Positions 8,178 through 17,475 are shown, counted from the stretch's first letter. The stretch is DNA of 64,000 nucleotides from Brevibacterium sp. CBA3109 (GCF_040256645.1 NZ_CP158281.1:3534001-3598000); one strand, 5' to 3'. Notes: generated by a model not told the origin, from the sequence alone. Numbers and translations: made by a program.

Positions 8178-9731
8178 ATGACCGTGCACCAGGACTCCTC
8201 CATGACCTCCGTCTCAGATCTTTCGGCCTTCCCGGGGACCGTGACAACTCACGCGCCCTATGCCGATGCACTGCAGGCGGCGGCAGAACGTGACTCGCTG
8301 TTCCTGTCCACACCCGGACACGGCGGCACCACCACGGGAATCTCTGCGGGTCAGGCCGAATACTTCGGCGAGCACATCCTCTCCCTGGACATCCCCCCGC
8401 TCTTCGACGGCATCGACCTCGGCGTCGATACCCCGAAGGACGAAGCTCTGCAGTTGGCCGCCGAGGCCTGGGGCGCGCGGCGCACCTGGTTCCTCACCAA
8501 CGGCTCCTCGCAGGGCAACCGCATGGCAGCACTGGCGATCGGCACCCTGGGCACTGGTGTCGTCACCCAGCGCAGCGCCCATTCGAGCTTCATCGACGGC
8601 ATCGTGCTGGCCGGCCTCCACCCGGGCTTCGTCTACCCCAACGTCGACGAGGTCAACGGCATCGCCCACGGGGTCACCCCGGACTCCTTGCGTCATGCCA
8701 TCGCCTCCCACCCGGAGAAGGTCACTGCCGTCTACCTTGTGACCCCCAGCTACTTCGGTGCCGTCGCCGATGTCAGGGCACTGGCTGATGTCGCCCACGA
8801 AGCCGGTGCAGCCCTCATCATCGATGCCGCATGGGGCGCCCACTTCGGTTTCCACCCCGATCTGCCGGAATCCCCGGTCACGCTGGGCGCCGACATCGTC
8901 ATCATGAGCACACACAAACTCGCCGGGTCATTCACCCAGTCAGCTCTGCTCCACCTCGGCGACACCGAATTCGCGAACCGTCTCGAACCCGCACTGGCCC
9001 GCGCCTTCATGATGACGGCGTCGACGAGCGAGAACGCCCACCTCCTGGCATCGATCGACATCGCCCGCCGGGATCTGGTGAACTCTCAGGACGCGATCGG
9101 TGACTCTTTGGAGAACGTCCGCCAGATTCGCGCCCAGATCGAAGGCTCCGAGCATTACCACCTGCTCTCCGGGGACTTCATGAACCATGCCGATGTCGTC
9201 GACATCGATCCTTTCCGTCTGCCCATCGACATCACCTCGACGGGGCTTGACGGTCACACCGTGCGTAAGCGCCTGACCGAGGATTTCGACATCTTCGCTG
9301 AGATGGCAACGGCCACCACGATCGTCGCCCTCATCGGCCTGGGCAAGTCCCCGGACCTCAGCGGGCTGTTCGAAGCGCTTGATCAGATGCGCCTCGAGAA
9401 CGAGGATGCCGGCCTCGGCGGTTCCGGATCCGCCGAGACGGTGACGGCTTCGGCCGGGATTCCGTCGCTGCCGAGCGCCGGGAAGCTGGTTGCCCTGCCG
9501 CGCGATGCGTATTTCGCGGACTCCGAGCTCGTTCCCGCCGCCGAGGCTATCGGCCGCACCAGCGTCAGTTCCCTGGCCGCGTACCCACCCGGAATCCCGA
9601 ATGTCCTCCCTGGTGAGGAGATCACCGCGGAGACTGTCGAGTTCCTGCAGGCCGTGGCGGCGAGCCCCTCGGGCCATGTCCGTGGCGGCGTCGACCCGAA
9701 GCTGAGCGCCTTCTGGGTTCTCAAGGTCTGA
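8178..9731 (+). CDS. Orn/Lys/Arg-type PLP decarboxylase family protein
   Basis: A 517-residue fold-type-I decarboxylase of the Orn/Lys/Arg major-domain family. Seen are the N-terminal TPGHGG motif (45-50), NGSSQGN (108-114), the cofactor Asp216 in IIDAAWGAHFGF and the Schiff-base Lys247 in STHKLAGSFTQS, then a C-terminal domain ending GHVRGGVDPKLS. The reaction is amino acid to amine plus CO2, giving a polyamine or helping acid resistance. The exact amino acid is not determinable. A second ATG at 8202 is possible because no good ribosome site precedes either. A divergent LysR gene lies upstream and an MFS relic begins directly after the stop. Confidence 0.85.
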   Translation: MTVHQDSSMTSVSDLSAFPGTVTTHAPYADALQAAAERDSLFLSTPGHGGTTTGISAGQAEYFGEHILSLDIPPLFDGIDLGVDTPKDEALQLAAEAWGARRTWFLTNGSSQGNRMAALAIGTLGTGVVTQRSAHSSFIDGIVLAGLHPGFVYPNVDEVNGIAHGVTPDSLRHAIASHPEKVTAVYLVTPSYFGAVADVRALADVAHEAGAALIIDAAWGAHFGFHPDLPESPVTLGADIVIMSTHKLAGSFTQSALLHLGDTEFANRLEPALARAFMMTASTSENAHLLASIDIARRDLVNSQDAIGDSLENVRQIRAQIEGSEHYHLLSGDFMNHADVVDIDPFRLPIDITSTGLDGHTVRKRLTEDFDIFAEMATATTIVALIGLGKSPDLSGLFEALDQMRLENEDAGLGGSGSAETVTASAGIPSLPSAGKLVALPRDAYFADSELVPAAEAIGRTSVSSLAAYPPGIPNVLPGEEITAETVEFLQAVAASPSGHVRGGVDPKLSAFWVLKV

Positions 9732-10674
9732 CGCGCGACCTTCACCGCTGCTCAGATCGGTCTCTGGGTCATCATCCCCCTCTATCTGCTCAAAATGATC
9801 CAGGGTTTCTCCACCGGCGGCGAATACGCTGGTGCGACCACTTACGTCTCCGAGTTCGCCCCAGGCAAGTCCCGTGGATTCTGGGCCTCCTGGCTCGACG
9901 TCGGCTCCTACATCGGCTTCGCGGCCGGTGCGGGCACCGTCGCCATCACCACCGTGATCTCAACAAGCGTCGCAGGCGAGACCGCGATGGTCGACGGCGG
10001 CTGGAGGATTCCCTTCCTCATTGCCATCCCGCTCGGCGCGGTCGCCATCTGGTTCCGTTTGAAGATCCCAGAAACCCCCAGTTTCGACGCTTCCGTGGCC
10101 GAGGGACTCGACGTCAAGGTCAAGGACGACAAGTATGTCCCTCTGCCTACCGCTGATCGGTCGACTCTCCGACGAACTGGGCCGCAAGTTCGTCTTCCTG
10201 GTGGCGGCGGGAGCGACGATCGTCCTCATGGTCTCCGCCTTCGCAATCATGCAGATCGGCGAGATGTGGGCAGTCGTCCTTGCCCTGTTCATGGTTGCTG
10301 TGCCGGCTGGCTTCTACATCGCCTGCCTCGCATCGACACTTCCAGCGCTGTTCCCGACCGCGTCACGCTATGGAGCCATGGGCCTGACGTTCAACCTCGG
10401 CGTCTCACTGTTCGGCGGCACCACTCCGCTGTTCAGCCAGGCGCTCATCGACCTCACCGGCAACTCGTACATGCCGGCGTTCTACATCATGTTCTTCTCG
10501 ATCATCGCCTTCGTGGCGGTGCTGTTCATGAAGGAGTCTGCCCACAGACCTCTCCTCGGCTCGTTCCCGACCGTCGGTTCGCGAGAGGAAGCCGTCGAGC
10601 TCGTGCGCACCCAGGACGACAATCCCGACCTCGATCCGGACACCATGCCGATCCCGGTCGTGAGCCAGGTCTGA
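9732..10674 (+). pseudogene. Relic of an MFS transporter (metabolite:H+ symporter type)
   Basis: Starting immediately after the decarboxylase stop and in the same frame, the DNA reads ATFTAAQIGLWVIIPLYLL then QGFSTGGEYAGATTYVSEFAP, the region around the third and fourth helices of an MHS-family symporter (ProP-like). The first ~120 residues and the start are missing. The homology runs to about 10134 (DVKVKDDKY), then jumps into another frame at 10135 with CLPLIGRLSDELGRK, skipping roughly the seventh and eighth helices, and continues to a normal C-terminus at 10674. Two deletions, one with a frameshift, explain this. The join falls at ATGTCC, possibly short homology. Intact, it was probably the amine or amino acid carrier paired with the decarboxylase. 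Confidence 0.88.
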
Positions 10675-10721
10675 TCCCGATTCCCGTTGCGGAACAGGCA
10701 CAGTCCCGGTCGTGACCAGCA

Positions 10722-10760
10722 ATGAGGCGGCCGCTCCCGATCTAGGAGCGGCCGCCTCAT
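10722..10760. terminator. Strong bidirectional hairpin terminator
   Basis: A perfect 16-bp inverted repeat: ATGAGGCGGCCGCTCC (10722-10737), a 7-base loop, and its complement (10745-10760). It lies between the end of the transporter relic on the plus strand and the end of the GntR gene on the minus strand, so it can stop transcription from both sides. It lacks a long T-run. Confidence 0.8.
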
Positions 10761-10790
10761 CGTCTGCCTGCAGCAGGATGCCCTGTGCAA

Positions 10791-11528
10791 CTAGTGATCG
10801 GCAGCGCGTTTGAAGTAGAAGAGGTTGTCGACGACGAGGGCACGCGCCTCGTCAGAGTGGCCAGCCTCGATGAGTCCGACGAGGTCGACGATCTGCTGCG
10901 CCGACTCACTGTCCACGACGGCCGCGATTGAATGCGCCGCGAAGACACGCGACTGGTCCCGCAGGCGCAGGCTGATCTCCGCAGCTCTCCTGCCGAGCCC
11001 GTATTCGAGAAGATGTTCATGGAACAGACGGTCGGCAGTCATGAAGCCGATCGTGTCATCATTCGCGGCTGCGGCCAGTGCGTCCTCGGCATTCCTGCGC
11101 AGATCACCGAGCGCAGCCTCGCTTGAGGCCGGATCATCCGTGACTCTGGCACACAGAGCCTCAACCGCGGGACCGGCAAGCAGGGCTCTGATCCGGATGA
11201 TCTCCTCCAGATCCTCTCTCGTCACCGGCACCAGACGGAAGCCGCGGTTCGGCACCGCTTCGACAGTGCCCTCAGTGACCAGAGACATCATGGCCTCCCT
11301 GACGGGGCTCAGCGAGATTCCCAGCTGCTTCGCCAGTCCCGCCGCCGAGTAGATGGTGCCCTCATCAAGGTCACCGGTCGTGATCGCATGGCGGATGACG
11401 AGGAGCGCATGCTCCCGCAGCGACGGAGCCGAATCGGGTCGGGTCGGTACCGACGGCGGCACGGCCGTCGACGTCGGTCCTGGCGCCGAGCGCCTCAGGC
11501 CCAGAGCGGCTGACTCGTCACTGATCAC
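10791..11528 (-). CDS. GntR-family regulator with FCD effector domain
   Basis: A 245-residue GntR regulator. The winged HTH spans about residues 35-105 (IRHAITTGDLDEGTIYS, LAKQLGISLSPVREAMMSL, GTVEAVPNRGFRLVPV) and an all-helical FCD domain follows with the expected metal/ligand pattern (RALLAGPAVEAL, DRLFHEHLLEYG). The GTG start at 11528 is chosen because GAAGGAGAATC directly precedes it. It is divergent from the flavin demethylase gene (153 bases between starts), so it probably represses the demethylase-racemase pair, with a substrate or intermediate as inducer. Confidence 0.9.
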   Translation of the reverse strand: MISDESAALGLRRSAPGPTSTAVPPSVPTRPDSAPSLREHALLVIRHAITTGDLDEGTIYSAAGLAKQLGISLSPVREAMMSLVTEGTVEAVPNRGFRLVPVTREDLEEIIRIRALLAGPAVEALCARVTDDPASSEAALGDLRRNAEDALAAAANDDTIGFMTADRLFHEHLLEYGLGRRAAEISLRLRDQSRVFAAHSIAAVVDSESAQQIVDLVGLIEAGHSDEARALVVDNLFYFKRAADH

Positions 11529-11681
11529 GATTCTCCTTCGCTGACTATTGACAGCATAACCACGACGGCTCACGCTTGAGGAAAGTAATCGGTTATCGAC
11601 TACCACTCTACGGGTGACGTCGATGCCACGGTGTGGTTCCTGCGAAGTGACCACCCTCGTTCCTGCGAAGAAGGAGGAACC

Positions 11682-13730
11682 ATGTCCCACGATCCACTGC
11701 TCCAACCGTTCACACTGGGGCCGATCCAGCTCAAGAACCGCATCGTCTCCACTGCGCATGAGCCGGCCTACACCGAACTCGGCATGCCCAAGGAACGCTA
11801 CCGCCTCTACCACCGCGAGAAGGCCCGCGGTGGTGTGGGACTGACGATGACGGCGGGCTCGGCCATCGTGTCCAAGGACTCCCCGGCCGCCTTCGGCAAT
11901 GTCGACCTCTCCACCGACGAGGTGATTCCTTGGCTGTCGGCCATCGCCGAGGACTGCCATGCCGAGGGTGCCGCGGTGATGATCCAGCTGACCCACCTGG
12001 GCCCTCGAAATTCGAACTTCACCGCCGATTGGCTGCCCCTCATCTCCTCCGGTCGCCACCGTGAACCCACTCACCGGTCCTTCACGAAGGGAATGGAGGA
12101 CTTCGACATCGAGCGGGTGGTGAACGACTTCGCTGCGGCCACCGCACGGGTCAAGGCTGCCGGCTTCGACGGTCTGGAGTTCCTCCACACAGGCCACCTC
12201 ATCGACTACTTCTTCGCCTCCCGATTCAATGAGCGCACCGACGAGTACAACGGAGATCTCGCAGCCCGCATGCGCTTCCCCCTGCAGATCATCGACGCGA
12301 TGCGCAGTACCTCGGAGGGACTCGCCCTCGGCGTTCGCATGTCGGTGCTCGAACAGCTCGAGGATGGCATCACCGAGAACCTCGCCATCGATGTGCTTAG
12401 GGAATATGCCGCCCACGGGATCGACTTCCTCAACCTCAACGTCGGCAGCATCAGTTCAGACAAGGAGCTCGCCGAAGCGATCCCGGGCATGGGCACACCC
12501 TCGGCACCATGGCTGGACACCTGCCGTCGGATCCGGGAGGCGATCGACATCCCAGTTCTCCACGCCGCCCGAATCGCTGACGCGCCCACCGCCCGCTTCG
12601 CCATCGAGGACGGCTGCGTCGACCTCGTGGGCATGACCAGGGCACAGTTGGCCGACCCCTACCTGGTGAAGAAGATCGTGGAGCACAGGGAGGACGACAT
12701 CCGTCCGTGCGTGGGCGCGAACATGTGCCTTGACAGCATCTACACCTCCGGGGCGGCGACCTGCATCCACAATCCGGCAAGCGGCCGCGAGGCCGATCTC
12801 CCCCAGGAGGTCACCCGCGATGTCGGTGCCCGGCCCAAGCACGTCCTCATCGTCGGAGCCGGCCCTGCCGGCCTCGAGGCCGCCCGCGTGGCCGCAGTGC
12901 GCGGACACCGGGTGAGTCTGCTCGAAGCCGACTCCACGGTGGGCGGTCAGGTGAGGATCGCCGCCCGCTCGCAGCGCCGCCGCGATCTCATCGGCATCAT
13001 CGACTGGAGGCTGCAGCAGTGCAAGAAGCACGGGGTCGACATCAGGTTGGACACCTTCGCGGAGGCCGACGACATCCTCGCCCTTTCACCCGATGTCGTC
13101 ATCGTCGCCACCGGAGGTGTCCCCGACGCCAGCTATCCCTTCCGTGAGGAGGGACCCTCCTTCGATGTCTGGGACGTCATGAATGACGCGCTGCGCAACA
13201 AGGCCAGGGTCCTCGTCTTCGACGACCACGGCTTCTATCCGGCCCTCGATGCCGTGGAGCACCTGGCCCGCAATGATCAGGAGGTAACCTACGTCAGTCC
13301 CGAACGCACCATCGGCGTCGACGTCGGATCCATGAACTCCCCCGCCTATCTGCAGGTGTTCTCCGAATTCGGGGTCAAGGTCCACCTCGGCGAAAGGCTC
13401 GCAGCCAAACCCCAGCAGAAGAACACATTGGTCACCGCGCGCCTGCGCAATGACTATTCGGGCATCGAGACCGAGGTCGAGACCGACGCCGTGGTCGTCG
13501 ACTACGGGACGACACCCAACGACGAGGTCTACTTCGCACTCAAGCCGCATTCGAGCAACCTCGGCGAAATCGAACTCGAGGCCTGGATCCATGGACAGCC
13601 TCAGCCCGTCCAGAGCACCGCTGCCGAGGCGAGCGCCCCCTTCGCGCTCTACCGGATCGGTGACGCAGTCGCCTCGCGCAACGTCCATGCCGCCGTCCTC
13701 GAGGGACTGCGCGTCGGGATGGGGCTGTAG
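11682..13730 (+). CDS. Old Yellow Enzyme-type FMN/Fe-S oxidoreductase, likely N-demethylase
   Basis: A 682-residue two-part enzyme. The N-terminal TIM barrel (to about 330) begins LLQPFTLGPIQLKNRIVSTAH as in OYE/2,4-dienoyl-CoA reductases. An iron-sulfur linker follows, CVGANMC...C near residue 342, and a C-terminal dinucleotide domain begins HVLIVGAGPAGLEAARVAA. In the usual motif C-x2-C-x3-C-x(n)-C the second Cys is Ala here, a pattern I associate with N-methylproline/dimethylglycine demethylases rather than FadH. Such enzymes oxidise an N-methyl group to formaldehyde. The start has an ideal AAGGAGG site. The epimerase gene follows after 4 bases, and a Rieske N-demethylase-like pair is nearby. 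The substrate is inferred, not shown. Confidence 0.82.
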   Translation: MSHDPLLQPFTLGPIQLKNRIVSTAHEPAYTELGMPKERYRLYHREKARGGVGLTMTAGSAIVSKDSPAAFGNVDLSTDEVIPWLSAIAEDCHAEGAAVMIQLTHLGPRNSNFTADWLPLISSGRHREPTHRSFTKGMEDFDIERVVNDFAAATARVKAAGFDGLEFLHTGHLIDYFFASRFNERTDEYNGDLAARMRFPLQIIDAMRSTSEGLALGVRMSVLEQLEDGITENLAIDVLREYAAHGIDFLNLNVGSISSDKELAEAIPGMGTPSAPWLDTCRRIREAIDIPVLHAARIADAPTARFAIEDGCVDLVGMTRAQLADPYLVKKIVEHREDDIRPCVGANMCLDSIYTSGAATCIHNPASGREADLPQEVTRDVGARPKHVLIVGAGPAGLEAARVAAVRGHRVSLLEADSTVGGQVRIAARSQRRRDLIGIIDWRLQQCKKHGVDIRLDTFAEADDILALSPDVVIVATGGVPDASYPFREEGPSFDVWDVMNDALRNKARVLVFDDHGFYPALDAVEHLARNDQEVTYVSPERTIGVDVGSMNSPAYLQVFSEFGVKVHLGERLAAKPQQKNTLVTARLRNDYSGIETEVETDAVVVDYGTTPNDEVYFALKPHSSNLGEIELEAWIHGQPQPVQSTAAEASAPFALYRIGDAVASRNVHAAVLEGLRVGMGL

Positions 13731-13734
13731 CCCG

Positions 13735-14748
13735 ATGCCACTGGAAAGACGTGAGGTCACCACGGTCGACTACCACACGGCTGGGGAGCCGTTCCGGATT
13801 GTCGCCGCTCCCCCGATCCCGATCCCTGGGGCGACCGTCGCCGAGAAGCGGATGAACGCGATCGCAAGTGCGCAGATCGACGGTCTGCGCCGGCTTCTGT
13901 GCTTCGAACCGCGTGGCCATGCCGATATGTACGGCGGATTCATCACGCAGGCAGATGACGAAGGCGCCGACTTCGGCGTCCTGTTCTGGCACAAGGACGG
14001 CTTCTCGACAGCCTGCGGTCATGGGACGATCGCGCTGGGCGCCTGGGCCGTCGAATCCGGCCTGGTGACCCCCGCTGCCTCGGGGGTCACGAATGTCGTC
14101 ATCGACGTCCCTTCCGGCAGGGTGAGTGCAACAGTGCATACGGACTCCGAGGGCGGCGTCACCTCGGTCGACTTCATCAACGTCCCATGCAGTCTCATCG
14201 CCACAGACGTGGAGATCGACGACGATGCCTCCGTCGACCTGGTCTGGGGCGGGGCCATCTACGCCTGCATCGACGCAGATCGATTCGGTCTCGCCATCAC
14301 ACCGGAGAATCTCAATGAGCTCATCGCCCTCGGACGGCAGGTGAAAGCGGCACTGGCGAAGCATCCGCTGACCAGACATCACGCCGACGACAGGCTGAGC
14401 GGCATCTACGGGACCATCATCGTCAACCGGCTCGGTACCCTGCCCACCGGCGAACTCCACCAGCGCAACGTCACCGTCTTCGCCGATGGCCAGGTCGACC
14501 GCTCGCCGTGTGGGTCCGGGACGGCCGCACGCCTCGGTGCCCTGCACTCGACGGGCGAGTTGGGCGCCGGCCAGACGCTGGTCCACGAGTCGATCATCGG
14601 CACTCGGTTTCGAGCCCGCGTACTCGCCGAGGCTGACGAGGTCGGCAGTGTCATCTCGGTCATCGAATCGACTGCGCACAAGGTCGCCACCTGCACGTTC
14701 ACCGTCGACCCCCGTGATGACCTGGTGCCGGGCTTCGTCTTACGCTGA
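13735..14748 (+). CDS. Proline racemase / 4-hydroxyproline 2-epimerase family
   Basis: A 337-residue member of the proline racemase fold. Both catalytic cysteines are present: Cys94 in STACGHGTI and Cys259 in DRSPCGSGT. The human trans-3-hydroxyproline dehydratase branch has Thr at the second position, so a Cys/Cys pair favours a racemase or epimerase over a dehydratase. The start at 13735 lies 4 bases after the demethylase stop, implying one transcript. In context it would invert C2 of proline, hydroxyproline or an N-methylated form produced by the neighbouring demethylases. The choice among proline, 4-hydroxyproline and hydroxyproline betaine is open. Confidence 0.85.
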   Translation: MPLERREVTTVDYHTAGEPFRIVAAPPIPIPGATVAEKRMNAIASAQIDGLRRLLCFEPRGHADMYGGFITQADDEGADFGVLFWHKDGFSTACGHGTIALGAWAVESGLVTPAASGVTNVVIDVPSGRVSATVHTDSEGGVTSVDFINVPCSLIATDVEIDDDASVDLVWGGAIYACIDADRFGLAITPENLNELIALGRQVKAALAKHPLTRHHADDRLSGIYGTIIVNRLGTLPTGELHQRNVTVFADGQVDRSPCGSGTAARLGALHSTGELGAGQTLVHESIIGTRFRARVLAEADEVGSVISVIESTAHKVATCTFTVDPRDDLVPGFVLR

Positions 14749-14804
14749 ACATGGCCGCTGGAGGGCAGAGCGAACTCGCTGTCACCGCTCGGTGTCGAGG
14801 TCGT

Positions 14805-16007
14805 TCATCTTTCCACGACGAGGTCGGTCAGCGGGGTCGAGCAGCAGGGTAGGAACTTGCCGGCGGCAATCTCCTTGGGTCGGATGCCTCCGGCATGATT
14901 CATCTCGACCTCGCCGCTGACCAGCACGGACTTGCAGGTCCCGCACATTCCCTCCTCGCACGAGGAGGGGAACACCATCCCTGCTTCGACGGCCGCGTCG
15001 AGGACCGTGGTCGCAGGATCACAGTCGACGTGCCTGCCGCTGCTCGTGAACTCGATGCCAAAACTCTGCAATGGTGAGCCGCCGCATACGGGCACTGAAA
15101 CACTCGCCGCAGATGTGCCTGCCCGCTCACCCACACGCCCCGTCCGCGCCAGCCGCTCGGCCGGGGAGGTAGCAAAGACGAAGGATTCCTCATGCACCCG
15201 GCTGCCCGGCACACCGAGCTCGTTCAGCATGAGCCGCACAGCGGCCATGTAGTCACCGGGACCGCAGACGAAAGTCTCACGATCTGCCAGGTCGGGGACC
15301 ACCTCGGCGAGGATCTCGCGGGTGATGCGACCACGGTGTCCGGCCCACACCTCGCAGGCATTGTCGCGGGAGCACATCGTGACCACACTCACGCCGGGGA
15401 CCTCAGCCAGCTGCTCGAGCTCGGGCCGGAAGATGATGTCTGCCGGAGTCGCCGCATTGTGGATGAGCACGACATCGGTCGGGTTTCTGGCCGGTCGGGC
15501 CAGCAGGGTCCGGACCATTGACATGATCGGGGAGATGCCCGAGCCGCCGGAGACGAACAGGTGTTTGTCTGCCGGGTGGAAGCTGGTGCTGAACAGACCG
15601 TAGGGGCCGTCGACGTGAACGCGGTCTCCGACCCGCAGCACATCGTGCAGGTGGGTCGAGACCGCCCCGACGTCGACGCGCTTGACGGTGAGAGTGAACG
15701 TGTTCGACCCGAACGGCGCCGAGGCGATCGAGTAGCAGCGTTCGAGTTCCAGCTCAGGGATGCGCACTGTGACGTACTGGCCAGGTTCGAAGTCGATCCG
15801 GGCCATCCAGGGGGCGAAGAGCTCTAAGCTCTTGACGTTGTGAGTGACCTCGGTGATGGACACGCATTCGACCATGCCGGTCAGTTCCGTATCGAGCTGA
15901 GCGACGTCAGCGCCAGTGCCCGCGCCTCCCTGAGGCGAATCTGCTGCCGCGACGAGTCCCACCCCTGCTTCGAGGTAGGTGTCGACCGTCTTCTGATCGA
16001 TCGTCAT
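14805..16007 (-). CDS. Rieske oxygenase reductase (FAD/NAD(P) plus 2Fe-2S)
   Basis: A 400-residue electron-transfer protein. A ferredoxin-reductase module (about 45-300) shows the FAD motif RCYSIASAP and the NAD motif GSGISPIMSMVRTLL. A plant-type 2Fe-2S domain ends the protein with C350-x4-C355-x2-C358 (CEEGMCGTC) and a distal Cys near 388. It would pass electrons from NAD(P)H to the Rieske oxygenase encoded just upstream; the two genes overlap at TGATG. The architecture matches GbcB/Stc-type reductases of betaine demethylases. Its N-terminal 40 residues are a poorly conserved extension. Confidence 0.9.
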   Translation of the reverse strand: MTIDQKTVDTYLEAGVGLVAAADSPQGGAGTGADVAQLDTELTGMVECVSITEVTHNVKSLELFAPWMARIDFEPGQYVTVRIPELELERCYSIASAPFGSNTFTLTVKRVDVGAVSTHLHDVLRVGDRVHVDGPYGLFSTSFHPADKHLFVSGGSGISPIMSMVRTLLARPARNPTDVVLIHNAATPADIIFRPELEQLAEVPGVSVVTMCSRDNACEVWAGHRGRITREILAEVVPDLADRETFVCGPGDYMAAVRLMLNELGVPGSRVHEESFVFATSPAERLARTGRVGERAGTSAASVSVPVCGGSPLQSFGIEFTSSGRHVDCDPATTVLDAAVEAGMVFPSSCEEGMCGTCKSVLVSGEVEMNHAGGIRPKEIAAGKFLPCCSTPLTDLVVER

Positions 16008-17368
16008 CAGCGCTGCCCTCCCTGGTCAGCTCGTTGCTGGTCAGCCAGCGCCCGGTGGGCCCGCAGCCGTTCGATGTACCACGTGCAGAACTCTTCGAGG
16101 TGGCTCTCCGTGGGCGCGTAGGGGCCGGGCAGATAAGCCGGGGACGAGATTCCGCGGTGGACCTTCGCGCACAGAGCCGCATCCTGCTCGTTCGTCTTCA
16201 CCCACACGGTCGTGAGGTGCTCGACGTCGTAATCGACGCCTTCGACCGCGTCTTCGTGGACAAGCCAGGTCGAGCGCACCCGTGTGGTGTCGGCGCCCAA
16301 CGGGACAAGCGAGAAGGTGACCGCGTGATCGCCCATGAAGTGGAACCAGGCGTTGGGCTGGGTGTGCATCGACAGTCGCCCCAGCTCCGGGGTATCGAGT
16401 TCACCGAGGAGCTTCGCCGAGGCGGCCGAACCGTCCATCGTGTACGACTCCCCCAAGCCATCGAGGGCGGCCCGTTCGATGCGGAACCCGGTGGGCCGAC
16501 CGCTGAGCTCCTCGATGAGCTGCGTGGGCAGATGGTTGCGTTCGCTGTTGGTCCGCAGCCGCTCCTCGGCATCGAGGTAGCGCTGGTAAGCCGGCTTGAG
16601 GCGCTTGGGAATGTCCTCCGGCGCGTAACCGTAGGTCGGGAAGAAGGTGCAGTTCAGCTCCGGGTGACCGGCCTCGCAGTGGTAGCACTCGCGGTTGTTC
16701 TCCATGACGAGCTTCCAGTTGGCGTGCTCGATGAGGTCGACCTGAGCGGCGACCTTGGTCTTGCCCAGGGCGTGCGGTTCGATATAGGGAGAGATCCGGT
16801 CGGCCACCTCGGCGAAGTCCTCCGGAGGATTCTGCGCCAGGCAGATGAAGACGAGTCCAGCGACAACTCGGACATTGACCGGGCGCAGGGAGAAGCAGGT
16901 CCGGTCGAAGCCGGGGGCCTGGACGCCCGCAGACATGAGGTTCCCCTCGGGCGAGTAGGTCCACTGGTGATAACTGCAGACGATGTTGCCCACGGATCCG
17001 TTGGTCTCAGACAGGAGGCGAGCGCCGCGGTGGCGGCAGACATTGTGGTGGGCGCGGATCTCCTCGTCGTCATCGCGGATGATGATGACCGAATAGTCGC
17101 CGACGTCGAAGGTGACGAAATCGCCGGGCTCGGGCACTTCGGCGGCTGCGGCGGCGAAGATCCACGTCGCAGCGAATACTGCGTCGATATCCCTGCGATA
17201 GAACTCATCGGAGAGATAGAAAGGGGCCTCAAGACAGTAGCCGGGCCGGCGTTCGTCGATGAGTCGATCCGGGTCGTCTGCTCGAGTTCCGCCGATGCTG
17301 ACGGTGCTGCTGCCGACGCCGGTGTCGGCGTGGGTGTTTCGGGGCTCGACTTCGGGTGCCAAAGTCAT
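16007..17368 (-). CDS. Rieske non-heme iron oxygenase alpha subunit (betaine demethylase type)
   Basis: A 453-residue terminal oxygenase. The Rieske cluster ligands are Cys111/His113 (CRHRGA) and Cys131/His134 (CSYHQWTY). The mononuclear iron site is marked by NWKLVMENNRECYHCEAGHP, with His230 and His235. That sequence closely resembles GbcA/Stc2-type enzymes, which remove a methyl group from glycine betaine or proline betaine as formaldehyde. The start at 17368 (MTLAPEVEP) fits family length; an earlier frame would run into the divergent regulator. The reductase follows with a 1-base overlap. A carnitine-type or aromatic substrate is less likely but possible. Confidence 0.88.
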   Translation of the reverse strand: MTLAPEVEPRNTHADTGVGSSTVSIGGTRADDPDRLIDERRPGYCLEAPFYLSDEFYRRDIDAVFAATWIFAAAAAEVPEPGDFVTFDVGDYSVIIIRDDDEEIRAHHNVCRHRGARLLSETNGSVGNIVCSYHQWTYSPEGNLMSAGVQAPGFDRTCFSLRPVNVRVVAGLVFICLAQNPPEDFAEVADRISPYIEPHALGKTKVAAQVDLIEHANWKLVMENNRECYHCEAGHPELNCTFFPTYGYAPEDIPKRLKPAYQRYLDAEERLRTNSERNHLPTQLIEELSGRPTGFRIERAALDGLGESYTMDGSAASAKLLGELDTPELGRLSMHTQPNAWFHFMGDHAVTFSLVPLGADTTRVRSTWLVHEDAVEGVDYDVEHLTTVWVKTNEQDAALCAKVHRGISSPAYLPGPYAPTESHLEEFCTWYIERLRAHRALADQQRADQGGQR

Positions 17369-17460
17369 CGGTGTCACCGCCTCGCTGCGATTGCTGTTGC
17401 CTAAGGCCAGTGTCCGCCGAAAGACCTGCGAAGAAAAGCGAATCTTTTTCCACCTGATCG

Positions 17461-17475
17461 TGCAACAATATTGCA
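17461..17475. promoter_or_regulatory. Candidate LysR operator at the regulator start
   Basis: TGCAA-N5-TTGCA, a perfect 5-bp-arm dyad, lies in the 106-base divergent region between the Rieske operon and the LysR gene and touches the regulator ATG. This position suggests autoregulation, and binding here could also affect the Rieske promoter. No footprint evidence; inferred from symmetry and place. Confidence 0.45.

Noticed and set aside
9729..9731. TGA ending the decarboxylase, followed by a long in-frame stretch, as a second selenocysteine codon
   Set aside because: The decarboxylase ends with a normal C-terminus, the sequence after TGA is a truncated transporter, and no SECIS-like hairpin follows. 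The shared frame is chance after a deletion.
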